From: Mesorhizobium sp. AR07
GTDB lineage: Bacteria; Pseudomonadota; Alphaproteobacteria; Rhizobiales; Rhizobiaceae
NCBI RefSeq assembly: GCF_024746815.1
Contig: NZ_CP080525.1
Coordinates: forward strand, 1,054,001 to 1,118,000
DNA length: 64,000 nucleotides
Reading direction: 5' to 3'
Shown: piece by piece, positions 1 through 9,740 of the stretch
Layout of the letters: each line of letters opens with the position of its first letter
How positions within the stretch are numbered: position 1 is the stretch's first letter
Made by a program: the position numbers and the translations under genes
Notes under the pieces: model-generated
What the model was told of the DNA's origin: nothing
Seen by the model: the letters and a program-made list of their open reading frames with translations, nothing else
Databases searched by the model: none

Positions 1-1054
1 GCACCGAGGCATCGTTGAGCCGCTGCGTCAGCTGGCGGGCGTCCTTGATCGTCTGGTCGATGTCGTCAGCCCGGTTGGCGAACTTGTCGGTCACCTTGGC
101 GATGTCGGCGGCGGCCTTGTCGGCGTTTTCGCTCGCCTTCTGGATGTTGGCCAGTGCCGCGCGCACCTGCGTCGGATCGATGCCGTCGAGCACGCCGTTC
201 ACCTTGGCCAGCGTGCCTTGCGTCTGCTTGGCGAAATCGTTGACGGAGCCGACCGCGGTGTCGACATTCTTGATCACGCCGTCGAGCTGCTGCGACGTTG
301 CCTTGAGGTTGCCTGTCACCGTGTTGACATTGGCGACAATGCTCTTGATCTGGTCCTTGTCGACGGCATTAAGCAGCCCTTCCGCTGCCTTCAGCGTGCC
401 GTCGAGCTTGCCGGAAACGGCTTTCAACTCGTCGGAGAGCGCACTGACGCTGGACAGGAACTTGTCGATGCCGTCCGAATTCTTGGCCAGCGCATCGGAG
501 AAGGTCTGCACGTTCTGCACGGTCTGCGTCAGCGGCCCGCGAACATCCCTGGTGAAGCCCTCGAGCTGCGTAAGCACCGTGTCGGCACGGGTGAAGATGT
601 TCTGTGCCGTTTGCAGCAGATTGGTCACCGCAGAGGGGTTGGCGACGATCTCGGCGACCTTACCTTCCTTTTCGGCCTGGTCGAGGAGTTTCACTTCCTT
701 GGGATCGGCGCCCTTGAGTTCGATATTGGCCTGCCCGGTGAGGCCGGCAAGCCCGATATCGGCCTGCGTCGACTTGGTGATCGGCGTCATGCGGTCGATT
801 TGGGTATCGGCGATGGCGACCGTCGGATTGTCGACGTCGATATAGACGCGTTTGACATCACCGACCTTGACGCCGTTGAACAGCACGAAGCTGCCGCGGC
901 CGAGGCCGGAAGCCGAGCCTGGAATGCGCACGCGCAGCAGAACTGTCTCGCCCTTGTCGCCGATCGCCGCCGTCCAGTAGACGAAAGCGAACGCTCCCAG
1001 GATCGCAGCCAGCGTGAAAATGCCGACGATGACGTAATTGGCTCTGGTTTCCAT
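1..1054 (-). CDS. MCE-family (MlaD-like) substrate-binding protein, partial
   Basis: This gene runs off the left edge, so only the N-terminal ~350 residues are visible. It starts at an ATG at 1054. The protein opens with one hydrophobic segment (about residues 7-29, containing YVIVGIFTLAAILGAF) that should anchor it in the inner membrane. A typical MCE domain follows, with the RIPGSASGLGRGS and FNGVKVGDV stretches at about residues 42-68. The rest is a long helical region rich in Ala, Asp, Lys and Gln that is probably coiled coil. MCE proteins hand phospholipid between the inner membrane and the periplasm for Mla-type transporters. It lies 14 bases after the ATPase gene and two genes after the permease, the usual permease-ATPase-MCE order. 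The family assignment is firm; the lipid carried is not visible. Confidence 0.93.
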   Translation of the reverse strand, partial: METRANYVIVGIFTLAAILGAFAFVYWTAAIGDKGETVLLRVRIPGSASGLGRGSFVLFNGVKVGDVKRVYIDVDNPTVAIADTQIDRMTPITKSTQADIGLAGLTGQANIELKGADPKEVKLLDQAEKEGKVAEIVANPSAVTNLLQTAQNIFTRADTVLTQLEGFTRDVRGPLTQTVQNVQTFSDALAKNSDGIDKFLSSVSALSDELKAVSGKLDGTLKAAEGLLNAVDKDQIKSIVANVNTVTGNLKATSQQLDGVIKNVDTAVGSVNDFAKQTQGTLAKVNGVLDGIDPTQVRAALANIQKASENADKAAADIAKVTDKFANRADDIDQTIKDARQLTQRLNDASV

Positions 1055-1068
1055 TGTCCCACTTATGG

Positions 1069-1890
1069 CTATGCGCGCGCCGCAAGATCAAGTTGCCGGG
1101 CGCGTTTTCCGCGGAAATAGGACTTTACCCACGGTTCCTCGCTCTTCAGCATGTCATCGATGGTGCCTTCGACCAGAACTTTCTTGTTGCCGAGCACTGC
1201 CACGCGGTCGCACGCAGTGAACAGGGTGTCGAGATCGTGCGTCACCATATAGACGGTCAGGTCCATCGTATCGCGCAGCTTGACGACCAGCTCGTCGAAC
1301 TCCGCCGCGCTGATCGGATCGAGGCCCGATGTCGGCTCGTCGAGGAAGACGATGTCGGGATCGAGCGCCAAGGCGCGAGCCAGCGCCGCCCGCTTGATCA
1401 TGCCGCCGGAGAGTTCGGACGGGAATTTCTGTGCCGCGTCGGGCGGCAGTCCGACCAGCTCGATCTTGAGCAAGGCCAGTTCGTCCATCAGCTTTCGCGG
1501 CAGGTCGAGATATTCGCGCATCGGCACCTGGACGTTTTCCAGCACCGTCAGCGCCGAAAACAGGGCGCCGTGCTGGAACAGCACGCCAAGGCGCATATCG
1601 ATGCGCAGACGCTCCACATCGCTCGCCTTCTCGACATCGACGCCGAACAGCTTGATCGTGCCCGACTGCTTGCGCGTGAGACCGAGGATAGTGCGCAGCA
1701 GAACGGACTTGCCAGCACCAGAAGCGCCGACAAAGCCGAGGATTTCGCCGCGCCTGATATCGAGCGACAGCTTGTCGAGTATGAGCTTGTCGGCGAAGGA
1801 CACGGTGATGTCGTGCGCGGAAAGCACGACGTCGCCCTCGCCCGCTTCGTCCGTCGCCGCGATCGCCTTTGTCCTCTTCCGCAGCTTCAT
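1069..1890 (-). CDS. Mla-type lipid ABC transporter ATP-binding protein
   Basis: A 273-residue ABC ATPase of the MlaF class, the cytoplasmic motor of the lipid transporter encoded here. The Walker A motif GASGAGKS is at residues 55-62, the signature is LSGGM, and Walker B is IVFLDEP followed by TSGLDP and an H-loop in MVTHD. The ATG at 1890 lies one base after the stop codon of the permease gene, so the two are probably translationally coupled. A 20-residue charged N-terminal extension precedes the ATPase fold. Family membership is clear; whether it moves phospholipid inward or outward cannot be read from the sequence. Confidence 0.95.
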   Translation of the reverse strand: MKLRKRTKAIAATDEAGEGDVVLSAHDITVSFADKLILDKLSLDIRRGEILGFVGASGAGKSVLLRTILGLTRKQSGTIKLFGVDVEKASDVERLRIDMRLGVLFQHGALFSALTVLENVQVPMREYLDLPRKLMDELALLKIELVGLPPDAAQKFPSELSGGMIKRAALARALALDPDIVFLDEPTSGLDPISAAEFDELVVKLRDTMDLTVYMVTHDLDTLFTACDRVAVLGNKKVLVEGTIDDMLKSEEPWVKSYFRGKRARQLDLAARA

Positions 1891-1891
1891 C

Positions 1892-3079
1892 TCAGAACCC
1901 GATCGCAGCGTAGAAAATGGCGAAAAGCCCGTCGAGAATGATGACGACGAAAATCGACTTCACCACCGAAGCGGTCACGTGTTGGCCGAGCGATTCCGCG
2001 CTGCCACCAACCTTCATGCCTTCGACCGAGGCAATCGTGCCGATGATAATGGCCATGAACGGCGCCTTGATCAGGCCGGCGAAAATGGTGCTGAGATCGA
2101 TGGCGACGCGCAACCGGTCGATAAAAGCGGCGGGCGGGATGTCGGAATACAGCCATGCGGCCAGAATGCCGCCGCCGAGTGCCGCGAAATTGGCGATGAT
2201 GGTCAGGCACGGCAAGGCGATGACCAGCGCCACCAGCCGCGGAAAGACCAAGACACCGATCGGGTTGAGGCCGATGACCTTCAGCGCGTCGACCTCCTCG
2301 CGCATTTTCATCGAGCCGATCTCGGCGGTGATCGCGCTGCCGGAGCGGCCGGCGATCATGATCGCAGTCATCAGCACGCCGAGTTCGCGCAGGATCAGCA
2401 CGCCGACCAGGTCGACGACGAAGATATCGGCGCCGAAATAGCTGAGCTGATAGGCGCCTTGCTGGGCAACGATGGCGCCGACGATCGCCGACATCAGCAC
2501 CACAACCGGAATGGCGCCGACGCCCATGCGGTCGATCTGGTTGAAGATCGCCGCCGGGTTGACGGCATGGCCGCGGCCGAGCTTCATCTGCGCGCCACGA
2601 ATGGTGGCGCCGAGGATGTTCATCGAGGCGAGGAAGTCGTCGCGCATATCGTAGACGCGCCGGCCGACCGCCTCCAATGCGCGAATGATGATATTGGGCG
2701 GCCGCGCGGGAGCGGATTCGGGCTCGCGCCGGACGGCCTCGCCGACCGCGTCGAGCAGGATGGACGCGATCTCGCTCTGGCCTTGCAGCCTGATCTCGAC
2801 GCCCTTCTTCTCGAAGACGCTGACCAGCCGATCGATCAGCCAGGCGCCGGCCGTGTCCATTTTCTCGATCTTGGAAAGATCGAGCGCCAAGGTCCTGAAA
2901 CCGCTCCGTTTTTCGATCTTGCGCATCTCGGCGTCGATTAGCGCGACGGTCCGTGTCGTCCAGATTCCCGAGAAGGCGCAGCCGAGAACGCCATCTTCCT
3001 CGCCGATCGCCACGCGCGGTTCGTGGTCAGCCTCCCCTGCGGTCGTGCCGCTTGCGTCGCGCTTGCCGATGGTCAACAT
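1892..3079 (-). CDS. MlaE-type ABC transporter permease with N-terminal STAS domain
   Basis: 395 residues. The C-terminal ~260 residues are the MlaE/YrbE permease, with the conserved ELGVLMTAIMIAGRSGSA stretch, the EIGSMKMREEVDALKVIGLNP loop region and about five membrane segments. The N-terminal ~110 residues resemble a STAS domain (LALDLSKIEKMDTAGAWL), so the role that the separate MlaB protein plays in E. coli is fused to the permease here. I chose the ATG at 3079 because AGGACGC stands directly upstream; the open frame continues further but overlaps the divergent epimerase gene. It is the first gene of the permease-ATPase-MCE operon. Confidence 0.94.
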   Translation of the reverse strand: MLTIGKRDASGTTAGEADHEPRVAIGEEDGVLGCAFSGIWTTRTVALIDAEMRKIEKRSGFRTLALDLSKIEKMDTAGAWLIDRLVSVFEKKGVEIRLQGQSEIASILLDAVGEAVRREPESAPARPPNIIIRALEAVGRRVYDMRDDFLASMNILGATIRGAQMKLGRGHAVNPAAIFNQIDRMGVGAIPVVVLMSAIVGAIVAQQGAYQLSYFGADIFVVDLVGVLILRELGVLMTAIMIAGRSGSAITAEIGSMKMREEVDALKVIGLNPIGVLVFPRLVALVIALPCLTIIANFAALGGGILAAWLYSDIPPAAFIDRLRVAIDLSTIFAGLIKAPFMAIIIGTIASVEGMKVGGSAESLGQHVTASVVKSIFVVIILDGLFAIFYAAIGF

Positions 3080-3155
3080 GGCGTCCTGTTTAGCCCGACG
3101 GGTCTGACCTGTCGATTTGCCGACAACGCTTGTTGCATAGCCGGAGCAGAAAAAT

Positions 3156-4139
3156 ATGACGCGTGTCATTTCGGTTGAGGCGGAGCGTTTTCCCATCGCC
3201 GGAACCTTCACCATTTCGCGTGGTTCCAAGACCGAAGCCGAAGTGATTTCTTGCGCGATCAGCGAGGGCGGCCACACCGGCCGTGGCGAATGCGTCCCCT
3301 ACAAGCGCTATGGCGAGACCATGGACGGGGTCCGTGACGCGATCGAGGCCATGCGCGAGCGGATCGCCGGCGGCTTCAGCCGGATCGCCTTGCTCGATGC
3401 GATGCCCGCCGGAGCCGCCCGCAACGCCATCGACTGCGCCTTGTGGGATCTGGAAGCAAAGATCAGCGGAATACCGGTGGCTGCCGCCATTGGCGCTGTT
3501 CCGTCGCAGGCGCTTGAGACTGCCTACACGCTGTCGCTCGGTGAACCCTCGGCGATGGCGGCGCAGGCCCGTGCCAATGCGGCGCGGCCGCTGCTCAAGG
3601 TCAAGATCGGCGGCGATAACGACATCGTCCGCATCCGCGCCGTCAGGCAAGCCGCTCCCGCCAGCCGCATCATCCTCGACGCCAATGAGGGCTGGACCGA
3701 CGACAATATCGTTGCGAACCTCGCCTTTGCCGCCGAGCAAGGCATCGCGCTGATCGAACAGCCGCTGCCGGCCGGCCACGACGAGATCCTGCGCCATATC
3801 GCGCATCCCGTGCCGATCTGCGCCGATGAAAGCGTTCACGAGGCCAAGAACCTCGAAGCGCTCGTCGGCCTCTACGACGCCGTCAACATCAAGCTCGACA
3901 AGTCGGGCGGGCTGACAGCGGCCCTTGTGCTGCGCGATCGCGCTCGCGAACTGGGTTTCGGCATCATGGTCGGCTGCATGGTCGGCACGTCGCTGGCTAT
4001 GGCGCCCGCGGTGCTGCTCGCCCAGGACGCCGACTTCGTCGACCTCGACGGTCCGCTGCTGCTTGCCCGCGACCGGGTGCCCGGCCTCGTCTACCGGGGA
4101 TCGCTGGTGTCACCGCCGGATACGGCGCTGTGGGGCTGA
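3156..4139 (+). CDS. Dipeptide epimerase, enolase superfamily (L-Ala-D/L-Glu epimerase type)
   Basis: 327 residues of the mandelate racemase/muconate lactonizing fold. The catalytic pattern is complete: LKVKIG with Lys148 and Lys150 on one face, metal ligands Asp175 (DANEGW), Glu201 (EQPL) and Asp224 (ADES), and the opposite base Lys246 in NIKLDKSGG. The C-terminal DLDGP stretch is the substrate loop typical of dipeptide epimerases, which recycle murein peptides by epimerising L-Ala-D-Glu. It is transcribed divergently from the Mla operon across a 76-base gap. Its last 30 bases overlap the end of the convergent MFS gene. The exact dipeptide cannot be predicted. Confidence 0.9.
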   Translation: MTRVISVEAERFPIAGTFTISRGSKTEAEVISCAISEGGHTGRGECVPYKRYGETMDGVRDAIEAMRERIAGGFSRIALLDAMPAGAARNAIDCALWDLEAKISGIPVAAAIGAVPSQALETAYTLSLGEPSAMAAQARANAARPLLKVKIGGDNDIVRIRAVRQAAPASRIILDANEGWTDDNIVANLAFAAEQGIALIEQPLPAGHDEILRHIAHPVPICADESVHEAKNLEALVGLYDAVNIKLDKSGGLTAALVLRDRARELGFGIMVGCMVGTSLAMAPAVLLAQDADFVDLDGPLLLARDRVPGLVYRGSLVSPPDTALWG

Positions 4140-5324
4140 GCGCGCCGCCAGCCCGATCAGCACCAGTCCGATCAAGGCGATCGGGATCATGGCAAAGAAG
4201 CCGTCGACGCCGAAACGGTCGTAGAGCGGGCCGGACGCCAGCGTCCCCACGGCCATGAAGAAGCCGTTGGAGAAATAGGCGATGCCTTGCGCGGCACCGG
4301 TTCGCTCCTCGGAAACCGTTTCGCCGATCATCTTCTGCAGGCCGATCAGCACCAGCGCCACCGAAACCGAGTGCAGCGATTGGACGCCGAAGAACCCGGC
4401 AACGCCGAGGCCAAGCGGCCAGACCAGCGGAAAGGCGATCCAGCGCACGATGGAGCCGATCCCAGCCATCACCATGATCGAGACGACCGAGAACGAATTG
4501 AAAAAGCGGGTGAACATCATGAACATGCAGACTTCCGACACCACGCCCCACGCCCACAAAAGGCCGACAACCGAATCGCCGATACCGATCGATTTCCAGT
4601 AGATGGAGACGAAGCCGTAGAGGAATGCGTGGCTGGCGGTGATGACGCCGACACCGATGGAAAAATACAGGAAATATGGGTTGAGAAGTTTTGGCGCCGA
4701 ATGCTGGATATCGGTGGCCGACAGCGGCGAGGCGCGGCGCGGACGGCCAAGACGCGGCGCCAGCAAGCCGGCTGCAAGCGCCACGGCAAGGGCTACGAAA
4801 ATGATGACCGGAACCGCCCGGGCGCCGGCTGCCGACAGGATGAAGCCACCGGCTACATTGGCGAACAGATAGGAGATCGAGCCCCATTTGCGCATGCTCG
4901 TATAGTTCGAGCCAAAGCGGCGCACACCCGAAAGCGCCAGCGAATCGGCGATCGGCGAATGCGGTGTCCAGACAATGGTTAGCGCCAGCGACACCGCCAG
5001 CACCATGGCGTAGGTCGGCGTCAGGAAGTAACCGGCCGACAGCAGCAACGACGCCGCCACCAGCGCGATATAGATATCGGCGCGGTCCCTGGCCCTGTCG
5101 GCAAGTGCGGTCAACAACGGCGTCGTCACCACGCGCAGGAACATGGGGGCCGCCAGAATGACGGCGATCTGCTCGGCGTGAAAACCCTTGGCCTGCAGCC
5201 ATAGCGGGAAATATGGCAGATGCGTTCCGAGCGGCACGAACAGCGTCGCGAAGATCAGGCTCATGCGCAGTTCGAAATGGCGCGGCTTGACGAGTTGTTC
5301 GGGCGAAAGCGGCGGCAGCGACAT
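4110..5324 (-). CDS. MFS transporter of the phenylpropionate permease (PPP) type
   Basis: 404 residues with about 12 hydrophobic segments. The N-terminal half contains PYFPLWLQAKGF, which is typical of the HcaT/phenylpropionate permease branch of the major facilitator superfamily, and DRARDR between helices 2 and 3. I use the ATG at 5324; a TTG four codons upstream is the alternative. The substrate is unknown: members of this branch are often annotated as 3-phenylpropionate or nucleoside-type symporters without proof. No catabolic genes for aromatic acids are adjacent. The 3' end overlaps the epimerase gene tail to tail, so the two may influence each other through antisense transcription. Confidence 0.85.
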   Translation of the reverse strand: MSLPPLSPEQLVKPRHFELRMSLIFATLFVPLGTHLPYFPLWLQAKGFHAEQIAVILAAPMFLRVVTTPLLTALADRARDRADIYIALVAASLLLSAGYFLTPTYAMVLAVSLALTIVWTPHSPIADSLALSGVRRFGSNYTSMRKWGSISYLFANVAGGFILSAAGARAVPVIIFVALAVALAAGLLAPRLGRPRRASPLSATDIQHSAPKLLNPYFLYFSIGVGVITASHAFLYGFVSIYWKSIGIGDSVVGLLWAWGVVSEVCMFMMFTRFFNSFSVVSIMVMAGIGSIVRWIAFPLVWPLGLGVAGFFGVQSLHSVSVALVLIGLQKMIGETVSEERTGAAQGIAYFSNGFFMAVGTLASGPLYDRFGVDGFFAMIPIALIGLVLIGLAARSAPQRRIRR

Positions 5325-5449
5325 GAATCGATCCAATAACGCTGCACTCGACCGGACGGCAACGCGTATCGATCCCTTAACATGAGCGAAAACCGGGCGA
5401 AACCGGTTGGACTAATCGATTGATCCCGAAACCCGCGGCGAGTACCGCA

Positions 5450-6265
5450 TCAGGCGGCCTGCCCGACCCGATCCTCGATGAGCAGCGGGATAAAGGGCTC
5501 GTCCGATGCCTCCGGCAGCACCTGCGCCCAGGTCAGGATTTCCATCCGGCCGTCAAAGTGCTCGACAACCGCCGTGCAGCTTTCCACCCAGTCGCCGGTG
5601 TTGATGTACCGCACGTCCTCGAAGCTCTCGATCGCCGCATGGTGGATGTGGCCGCAGATCACACCGTCGACATGCGAGCGGCGGGCTTCCTCGGTCAGCA
5701 CGGTCTGGAACGAGCCGATGAAATTGACCGCTTTCTTGACCTTGACCTTGGCCCAGGAGGAGAACGACCAGTAAGGCAGGCCGAGCAGCTGGCGCAGCCG
5801 CGTCACCACGCGGTTGACGATCATCGCCGCGTCATAAGCGTGATCGCCAAGATAGGCGAGCCAGCGCTGATTGTGCACCACCGTGTCAAACTGGTCGCCA
5901 TGGATGACGAGCAGGCGCTTGCCATCGGCGGTCTCGTGAATGGCGCGGTCGGCAACGACGATGCCGCCGAAATGCACGCCCTGGAACTGGCGTGCGAATT
6001 CGTCATGGTTGCCGGCGATGTAGGTGATGCTGGCGCCCTTGCGCGCCTTGCGCAGCAATTTCTGCACGACGTCGTTGTGGCTTTGCGGCCAGTGCCAGCT
6101 CCGCCGCAGCCGCCAGCCGTCGACGATATCGCCGACCAGATAGATGATGTCGGCGTCGTGATATCTAAGGAAATCGATCAGGAATTCGGCCTTGGCCGCC
6201 TTCGAGCCGAGATGAACGTCGGAAATGAACATGCTGCGGAAAGTGCGGGGCTCTTGGCCTGACAT
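5450..6265 (-). CDS. Calcineurin-like metallophosphoesterase, LpxH-related (UDP-2,3-diacylglucosamine diphosphatase family)
   Basis: 271 residues. All metallophosphoesterase blocks are present in order: SDVHLGS near residue 15, GDIVDGW near 45, GNHDEF near 85, HGDQFD near 120 and GHIHHA near 200. The family includes LpxH, which cleaves UDP-2,3-diacylglucosamine to lipid X. Many alphaproteobacteria use the unrelated LpxI for that step, so this protein may have another phosphodiesterase role; I infer that and cannot test it here. The start is the ATG at 6265, preceded by AAGGG; the longer open frame has no better start. The gene is divergent from the SDR gene. Confidence 0.85.
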   Translation of the reverse strand: MSGQEPRTFRSMFISDVHLGSKAAKAEFLIDFLRYHDADIIYLVGDIVDGWRLRRSWHWPQSHNDVVQKLLRKARKGASITYIAGNHDEFARQFQGVHFGGIVVADRAIHETADGKRLLVIHGDQFDTVVHNQRWLAYLGDHAYDAAMIVNRVVTRLRQLLGLPYWSFSSWAKVKVKKAVNFIGSFQTVLTEEARRSHVDGVICGHIHHAAIESFEDVRYINTGDWVESCTAVVEHFDGRMEILTWAQVLPEASDEPFIPLLIEDRVGQAA

Positions 6266-6385
6266 CGCGATTTCACCCTTGCTTTCTCGCAGCCTATGCC
6301 CCGATTCATGCAACAACCGTATGACGGTTGCGATTGGTCCAGCCGAAGGACTAGCCTGCGGCCGGCTCACAAGGAGAAAATCGTC

Positions 6386-7165
6386 ATGGATCTCGGTATT
6401 CGCGGCAAGAAGGCCATCGTCTGCGCTTCGAGCAAGGGCCTGGGGCGTGGTTGCGCCATGGCACTGGCCGAGGCCGGCTGCGACATCGTCGTCAACGGGC
6501 GCAATGCCGAGCTGGTGGCCAAGACCGCCGCCGAGCTGCGCGAACGCTATGGCGTGACAGTGGCGGAAGTCGTCGGCGACGTCTCGAAGCCCGAGGTGCA
6601 GAAAGCGCTGCTCGCCGCCTGCCCCGAACCGGATATCCTCGTCAACAACAATGGCGGCCCGCCATTCCGTGATTTCCGTGAACTCGATCGCGCCAAGATC
6701 CTCGAAGGCGTGACCCAGAACATGGTCACCCCTGTCGAGCTGGTGCAGGCTGTCATCGACGGCATGGCGGCGCGCGGCTTCGGCCGCATCGTCAACATCA
6801 CATCGCTCTCGGTTTACGTGCCCATTCCCGGCCTCGATTTGTCATCGGGTGCGCGCGCCGGCCTGACCTCGTTTCTCGCCGGCGTGGCGCGAACGGTGAT
6901 CGACCGCAACGTCACCATCAACAACATGCTGCCGGGCAAGCTCGATACCGACCGGCTGCGCGGCCCGCATGAGGCCGGCACACCAGAGGACCCCGCCACG
7001 GCCGCCGCGCGCAAGACCCGCATCAGCGCCGATGTGCCGGCCAAGCGGCTCGGCACGCCGGAGGAATTCGGCCAGATCTGCGCCTTCCTGTGCTCGGTCC
7101 ATGCCGGTTATCTGACCGGGCAGAACATACCGGTCGATGGCGGTCTCTACGTCAGCGCTTTTTGA
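6386..7165 (+). CDS. SDR-family oxidoreductase with atypical active site
   Basis: 259 residues with a Rossmann fold. The nucleotide-binding motif reads ASSKGLG (near residue 15) and the second motif reads NNNGGP in place of NNAG. The usual catalytic YxxxK is absent: the equivalent stretch is LSSGARAGL, with Ser before it in ITSLS. This pattern is shared by a branch of SDRs often annotated as 3-oxoacyl-ACP reductases. C-terminal PVDGGLY is canonical. I chose the ATG at 6386 because AAGGAG lies 7 bases upstream. Substrate unknown; whether it acts as a normal NAD(P)-dependent dehydrogenase is doubtful. Confidence 0.88.
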   Translation: MDLGIRGKKAIVCASSKGLGRGCAMALAEAGCDIVVNGRNAELVAKTAAELRERYGVTVAEVVGDVSKPEVQKALLAACPEPDILVNNNGGPPFRDFRELDRAKILEGVTQNMVTPVELVQAVIDGMAARGFGRIVNITSLSVYVPIPGLDLSSGARAGLTSFLAGVARTVIDRNVTINNMLPGKLDTDRLRGPHEAGTPEDPATAAARKTRISADVPAKRLGTPEEFGQICAFLCSVHAGYLTGQNIPVDGGLYVSAF

Positions 7166-7340
7166 TCGATGCGCCTGCGAGCAGTAGGATTTATATGCGA
7201 TGAAATCACCATAAGCATTTGATAGATCGTCGTTTTCGACGCGCCGTCACTTAAAGCCGCCGGCGCGTCATTTAGCGTCGCGAAAAATCTTGGCCGCATG
7301 CTAAAAGGACTCTCCAGGCAGATTTCGAGGGAGCGGCCGC

Positions 7341-9665
7341 ATGGAAGGCGAGACCAAAAAACCGGTGCGTTCGGACCTCGACGAAGCCGCCCTCTACTTC
7401 CACAAGCATCCACGACCGGGAAAGCTCGAGATCCAGGCAACCAAGCCGCTCGGCAACCAGCGCGACCTCGCGCTCGCCTATTCGCCGGGCGTCGCCGCCC
7501 CTTGTCTCGAGATCCGCGACGATCCGGCAACCGCCGCCGACTATACGGCGCGGGCCAATCTGGTCGGCGTGGTCTCCAACGGATCGGCCGTGCTCGGCCT
7601 CGGCAATATCGGCCCGCTGGCCTCCAAGCCGGTCATGGAAGGCAAGGCTGTCCTGTTCAAGAAATTCGCCGGCATCGACGTCTTCGACATCGAGATCGAC
7701 GCGCCCGGCATCGAGCGCATGGTCGAGACGATCTCGGCGCTGGAACCGACCTTCGGCGGCATCAACCTCGAGGACATCAAGGCACCCGAATGCTTCGAGG
7801 TGGAAGAGCAGCTGAAGGCCCGCATGGGCATTCCGGTCTTCCATGACGACCAGCACGGCACCGCCATCATCGTCGCCGCCGCCGTGCTCAACGGACTGGA
7901 ATTCGCCGGCAAGACCATATCGGACATCAAGATCGTCACGTCAGGCGCCGGCGCGGCCGCCCTTGCGTGCCTCAACCTGCTGGTCTCGCTCGGCGCGCGG
8001 GTGGAGAACATCTGGGTCACCGACCGTTTCGGCGTCGCCTACAAGGGCCGCACCGACGAGATGGACCGCTGGAAGGACCCCTATGTGAAGGACACCGATG
8101 CGCGCACGTTGGCCGATGTCATCCCCGGCGCCGACGTCTTCCTCGGCCTCTCGGCGGCAGGCGTGCTGAAGCCGGAGCTGCTCCAGCACATGGCGCCGAA
8201 GCCGCTGATCCTGGCGCTGGCCAACCCCAATCCCGAGATCATGCCGGAAGAAGCGCGCGCCGCTCGTCCCGATGCGATGATCTGCACCGGGCGTTCCGAT
8301 TTTCCCAATCAGGTCAACAACGTCCTGTGCTTTCCTTACATCTTTCGCGGTGCGCTCGATTGCGGCGCCAGCGCCATCAACGAGGAGATGAAGATGGCGG
8401 CGGTGCGGGCGATCGCAGCCCTCGCCCGTGAGGAACCTTCTGATGTCGCGGCGCGCGCCTATTCCGGCGAGACGCCGATCTTCGGTCCTGAGTTCCTGAT
8501 CCCCTCGCCCTTCGATCCGCGCCTGATCCTGCGCATCGCCCCGGCGGTCGCCAAGGCAGCCTGCGACACCGGTGTCGCGACACGGCCAATCACCGACTTC
8601 CCTGCCTACATCGACAAGCTCAACCGCTTCGTCTTCCGCTCCGGCCTGGTGATGAAGCCGGTGTTCTCGTCCGCCAAGGCGTCGAGCGCCAAGCGCGTCA
8701 TCTATGCCGACGGCGAAGACGAGCGCGTGCTGCGTGCCGCCCAGGTGGTGCTTGAGGAAGGCATCGCCGAGCCGATCCTGATCGGCCGCCCGCATGTCAT
8801 CGAAGTCAGGCTGAAGCGCTACGGCCTGCGCATCAAGCCCGGCGTCGATTTCGGCCTGATCAATCCGGAAGACGATCCGCGCTATCGCAACTATGTCGAC
8901 CTGCTGATGGAGCGCGCCGGCCGGCGCGGCGTGACGACGGAGGCCGCGCGCACCATGGTGCGCACCGACAACACGGTCATCGCCGCGCTGGCGCTGAAGC
9001 GCGGCGATGCCGACGCCATGGTCTGCGGCCTCGAAGGTCGCTTCGAACGGCATCTGCGCAATGTCAGCCTGATCATCGGCCCGCGCGCCGGCATCAAGGA
9101 CCACGACCTGTCGACGCTTTCGATGCTGATCTCGCAGCGCGGCATCATCTTCCTGACCGACACGCATGTGTCCGTCGACCCGACCGCCGAGGAGATCGCC
9201 GAGATGACGGTGCTGGCGGCGGAAGAGATCCAGCGCTTCGGCATCGAGCCGAAGGCGGCGCTGCTGTCGCATTCGGATTTCGGCTCGCGGGATTCGCCGA
9301 GCGCGCTCAAGATGCGGCAGGCGGCGGCGATCCTGGCGCGCATCGCACCCGATCTGGAGTGCGACGGCGAGATGCATGCGGACACTGCCTTGTCGGAGCA
9401 TCTGCGCCAGCGCGTCTATCCGCATTCGCGGCTGAAGGGCGAAGCCAACCTGCTGGTGTTCCCCAACCTCGATTCCGCCAACATCACGCTGACCGCGCTC
9501 AGGACCATGATGGACGCGCTGCATGTCGGGCCGATCCTGCTCGGCACCGACATGCCGGCGCATATACTGACACCGTCGGTCACCTCGCGCGGCGTCGTCA
9601 ACATGACGGCGCTTGCCGTGGTCGAAGCCGCCCACAAGGCGCAGGCGGTCGTCAATCTGGGCTGA
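7341..9665 (+). CDS. maeB: Malic enzyme with C-terminal phosphotransacetylase domain
   Basis: 774 residues, the length of the fused malic enzymes of rhizobia (Dme/Tme) and of MaeB. The N-terminal ~430 residues decarboxylate malate to pyruvate: [41 protein letters not shown] and the dinucleotide motif [10 protein letters not shown]. The C-terminal ~320 residues resemble phosphotransacetylase ([13 protein letters not shown] at its start, VFPNLDSAN near the end), a domain thought to be regulatory in these enzymes. The start ATG is preceded by GAGGGAG. Whether it prefers NAD or NADP cannot be told by eye, so maeB is used in the broad sense. It feeds pyruvate and acetyl-CoA from C4-dicarboxylates. 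Confidence 0.96.
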   Translation: MEGETKKPVRSDLDEAALYFHKHPRPGKLEIQATKPLGNQRDLALAYSPGVAAPCLEIRDDPATAADYTARANLVGVVSNGSAVLGLGNIGPLASKPVMEGKAVLFKKFAGIDVFDIEIDAPGIERMVETISALEPTFGGINLEDIKAPECFEVEEQLKARMGIPVFHDDQHGTAIIVAAAVLNGLEFAGKTISDIKIVTSGAGAAALACLNLLVSLGARVENIWVTDRFGVAYKGRTDEMDRWKDPYVKDTDARTLADVIPGADVFLGLSAAGVLKPELLQHMAPKPLILALANPNPEIMPEEARAARPDAMICTGRSDFPNQVNNVLCFPYIFRGALDCGASAINEEMKMAAVRAIAALAREEPSDVAARAYSGETPIFGPEFLIPSPFDPRLILRIAPAVAKAACDTGVATRPITDFPAYIDKLNRFVFRSGLVMKPVFSSAKASSAKRVIYADGEDERVLRAAQVVLEEGIAEPILIGRPHVIEVRLKRYGLRIKPGVDFGLINPEDDPRYRNYVDLLMERAGRRGVTTEAARTMVRTDNTVIAALALKRGDADAMVCGLEGRFERHLRNVSLIIGPRAGIKDHDLSTLSMLISQRGIIFLTDTHVSVDPTAEEIAEMTVLAAEEIQRFGIEPKAALLSHSDFGSRDSPSALKMRQAAAILARIAPDLECDGEMHADTALSEHLRQRVYPHSRLKGEANLLVFPNLDSANITLTALRTMMDALHVGPILLGTDMPAHILTPSVTSRGVVNMTALAVVEAAHKAQAVVNLG

Positions 9666-9673
9666 ACACGGAT

Positions 9674-9701
9674 TTCGCGGTAAACTGCGGTTAACCGCGA
9701 A
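9674..9701. promoter_or_regulatory. Inverted repeat between maeB and the DUF2865 gene
   Basis: TTCGCGGT at 9674-9681 pairs with ACCGCGAA at 9694-9701. Inside it, GCGGTTAACCGC at 9687-9698 is itself a perfect palindrome. No run of T follows, so it is not a clear intrinsic terminator. It could be an operator or an RNA structure ahead of the DUF2865 gene, 40 bases downstream. Confidence 0.4.
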
Positions 9702-9740
9702 CACGGTAGCCTTGCGGACCAACAGGCGGAGTTTGGGCGG

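Noticed and set aside
1280..2941. A 553-codon plus-strand frame across the Mla ATPase and permease genes
   Set aside because: It is the shadow of two genes with clear motifs and has no ribosome binding site.
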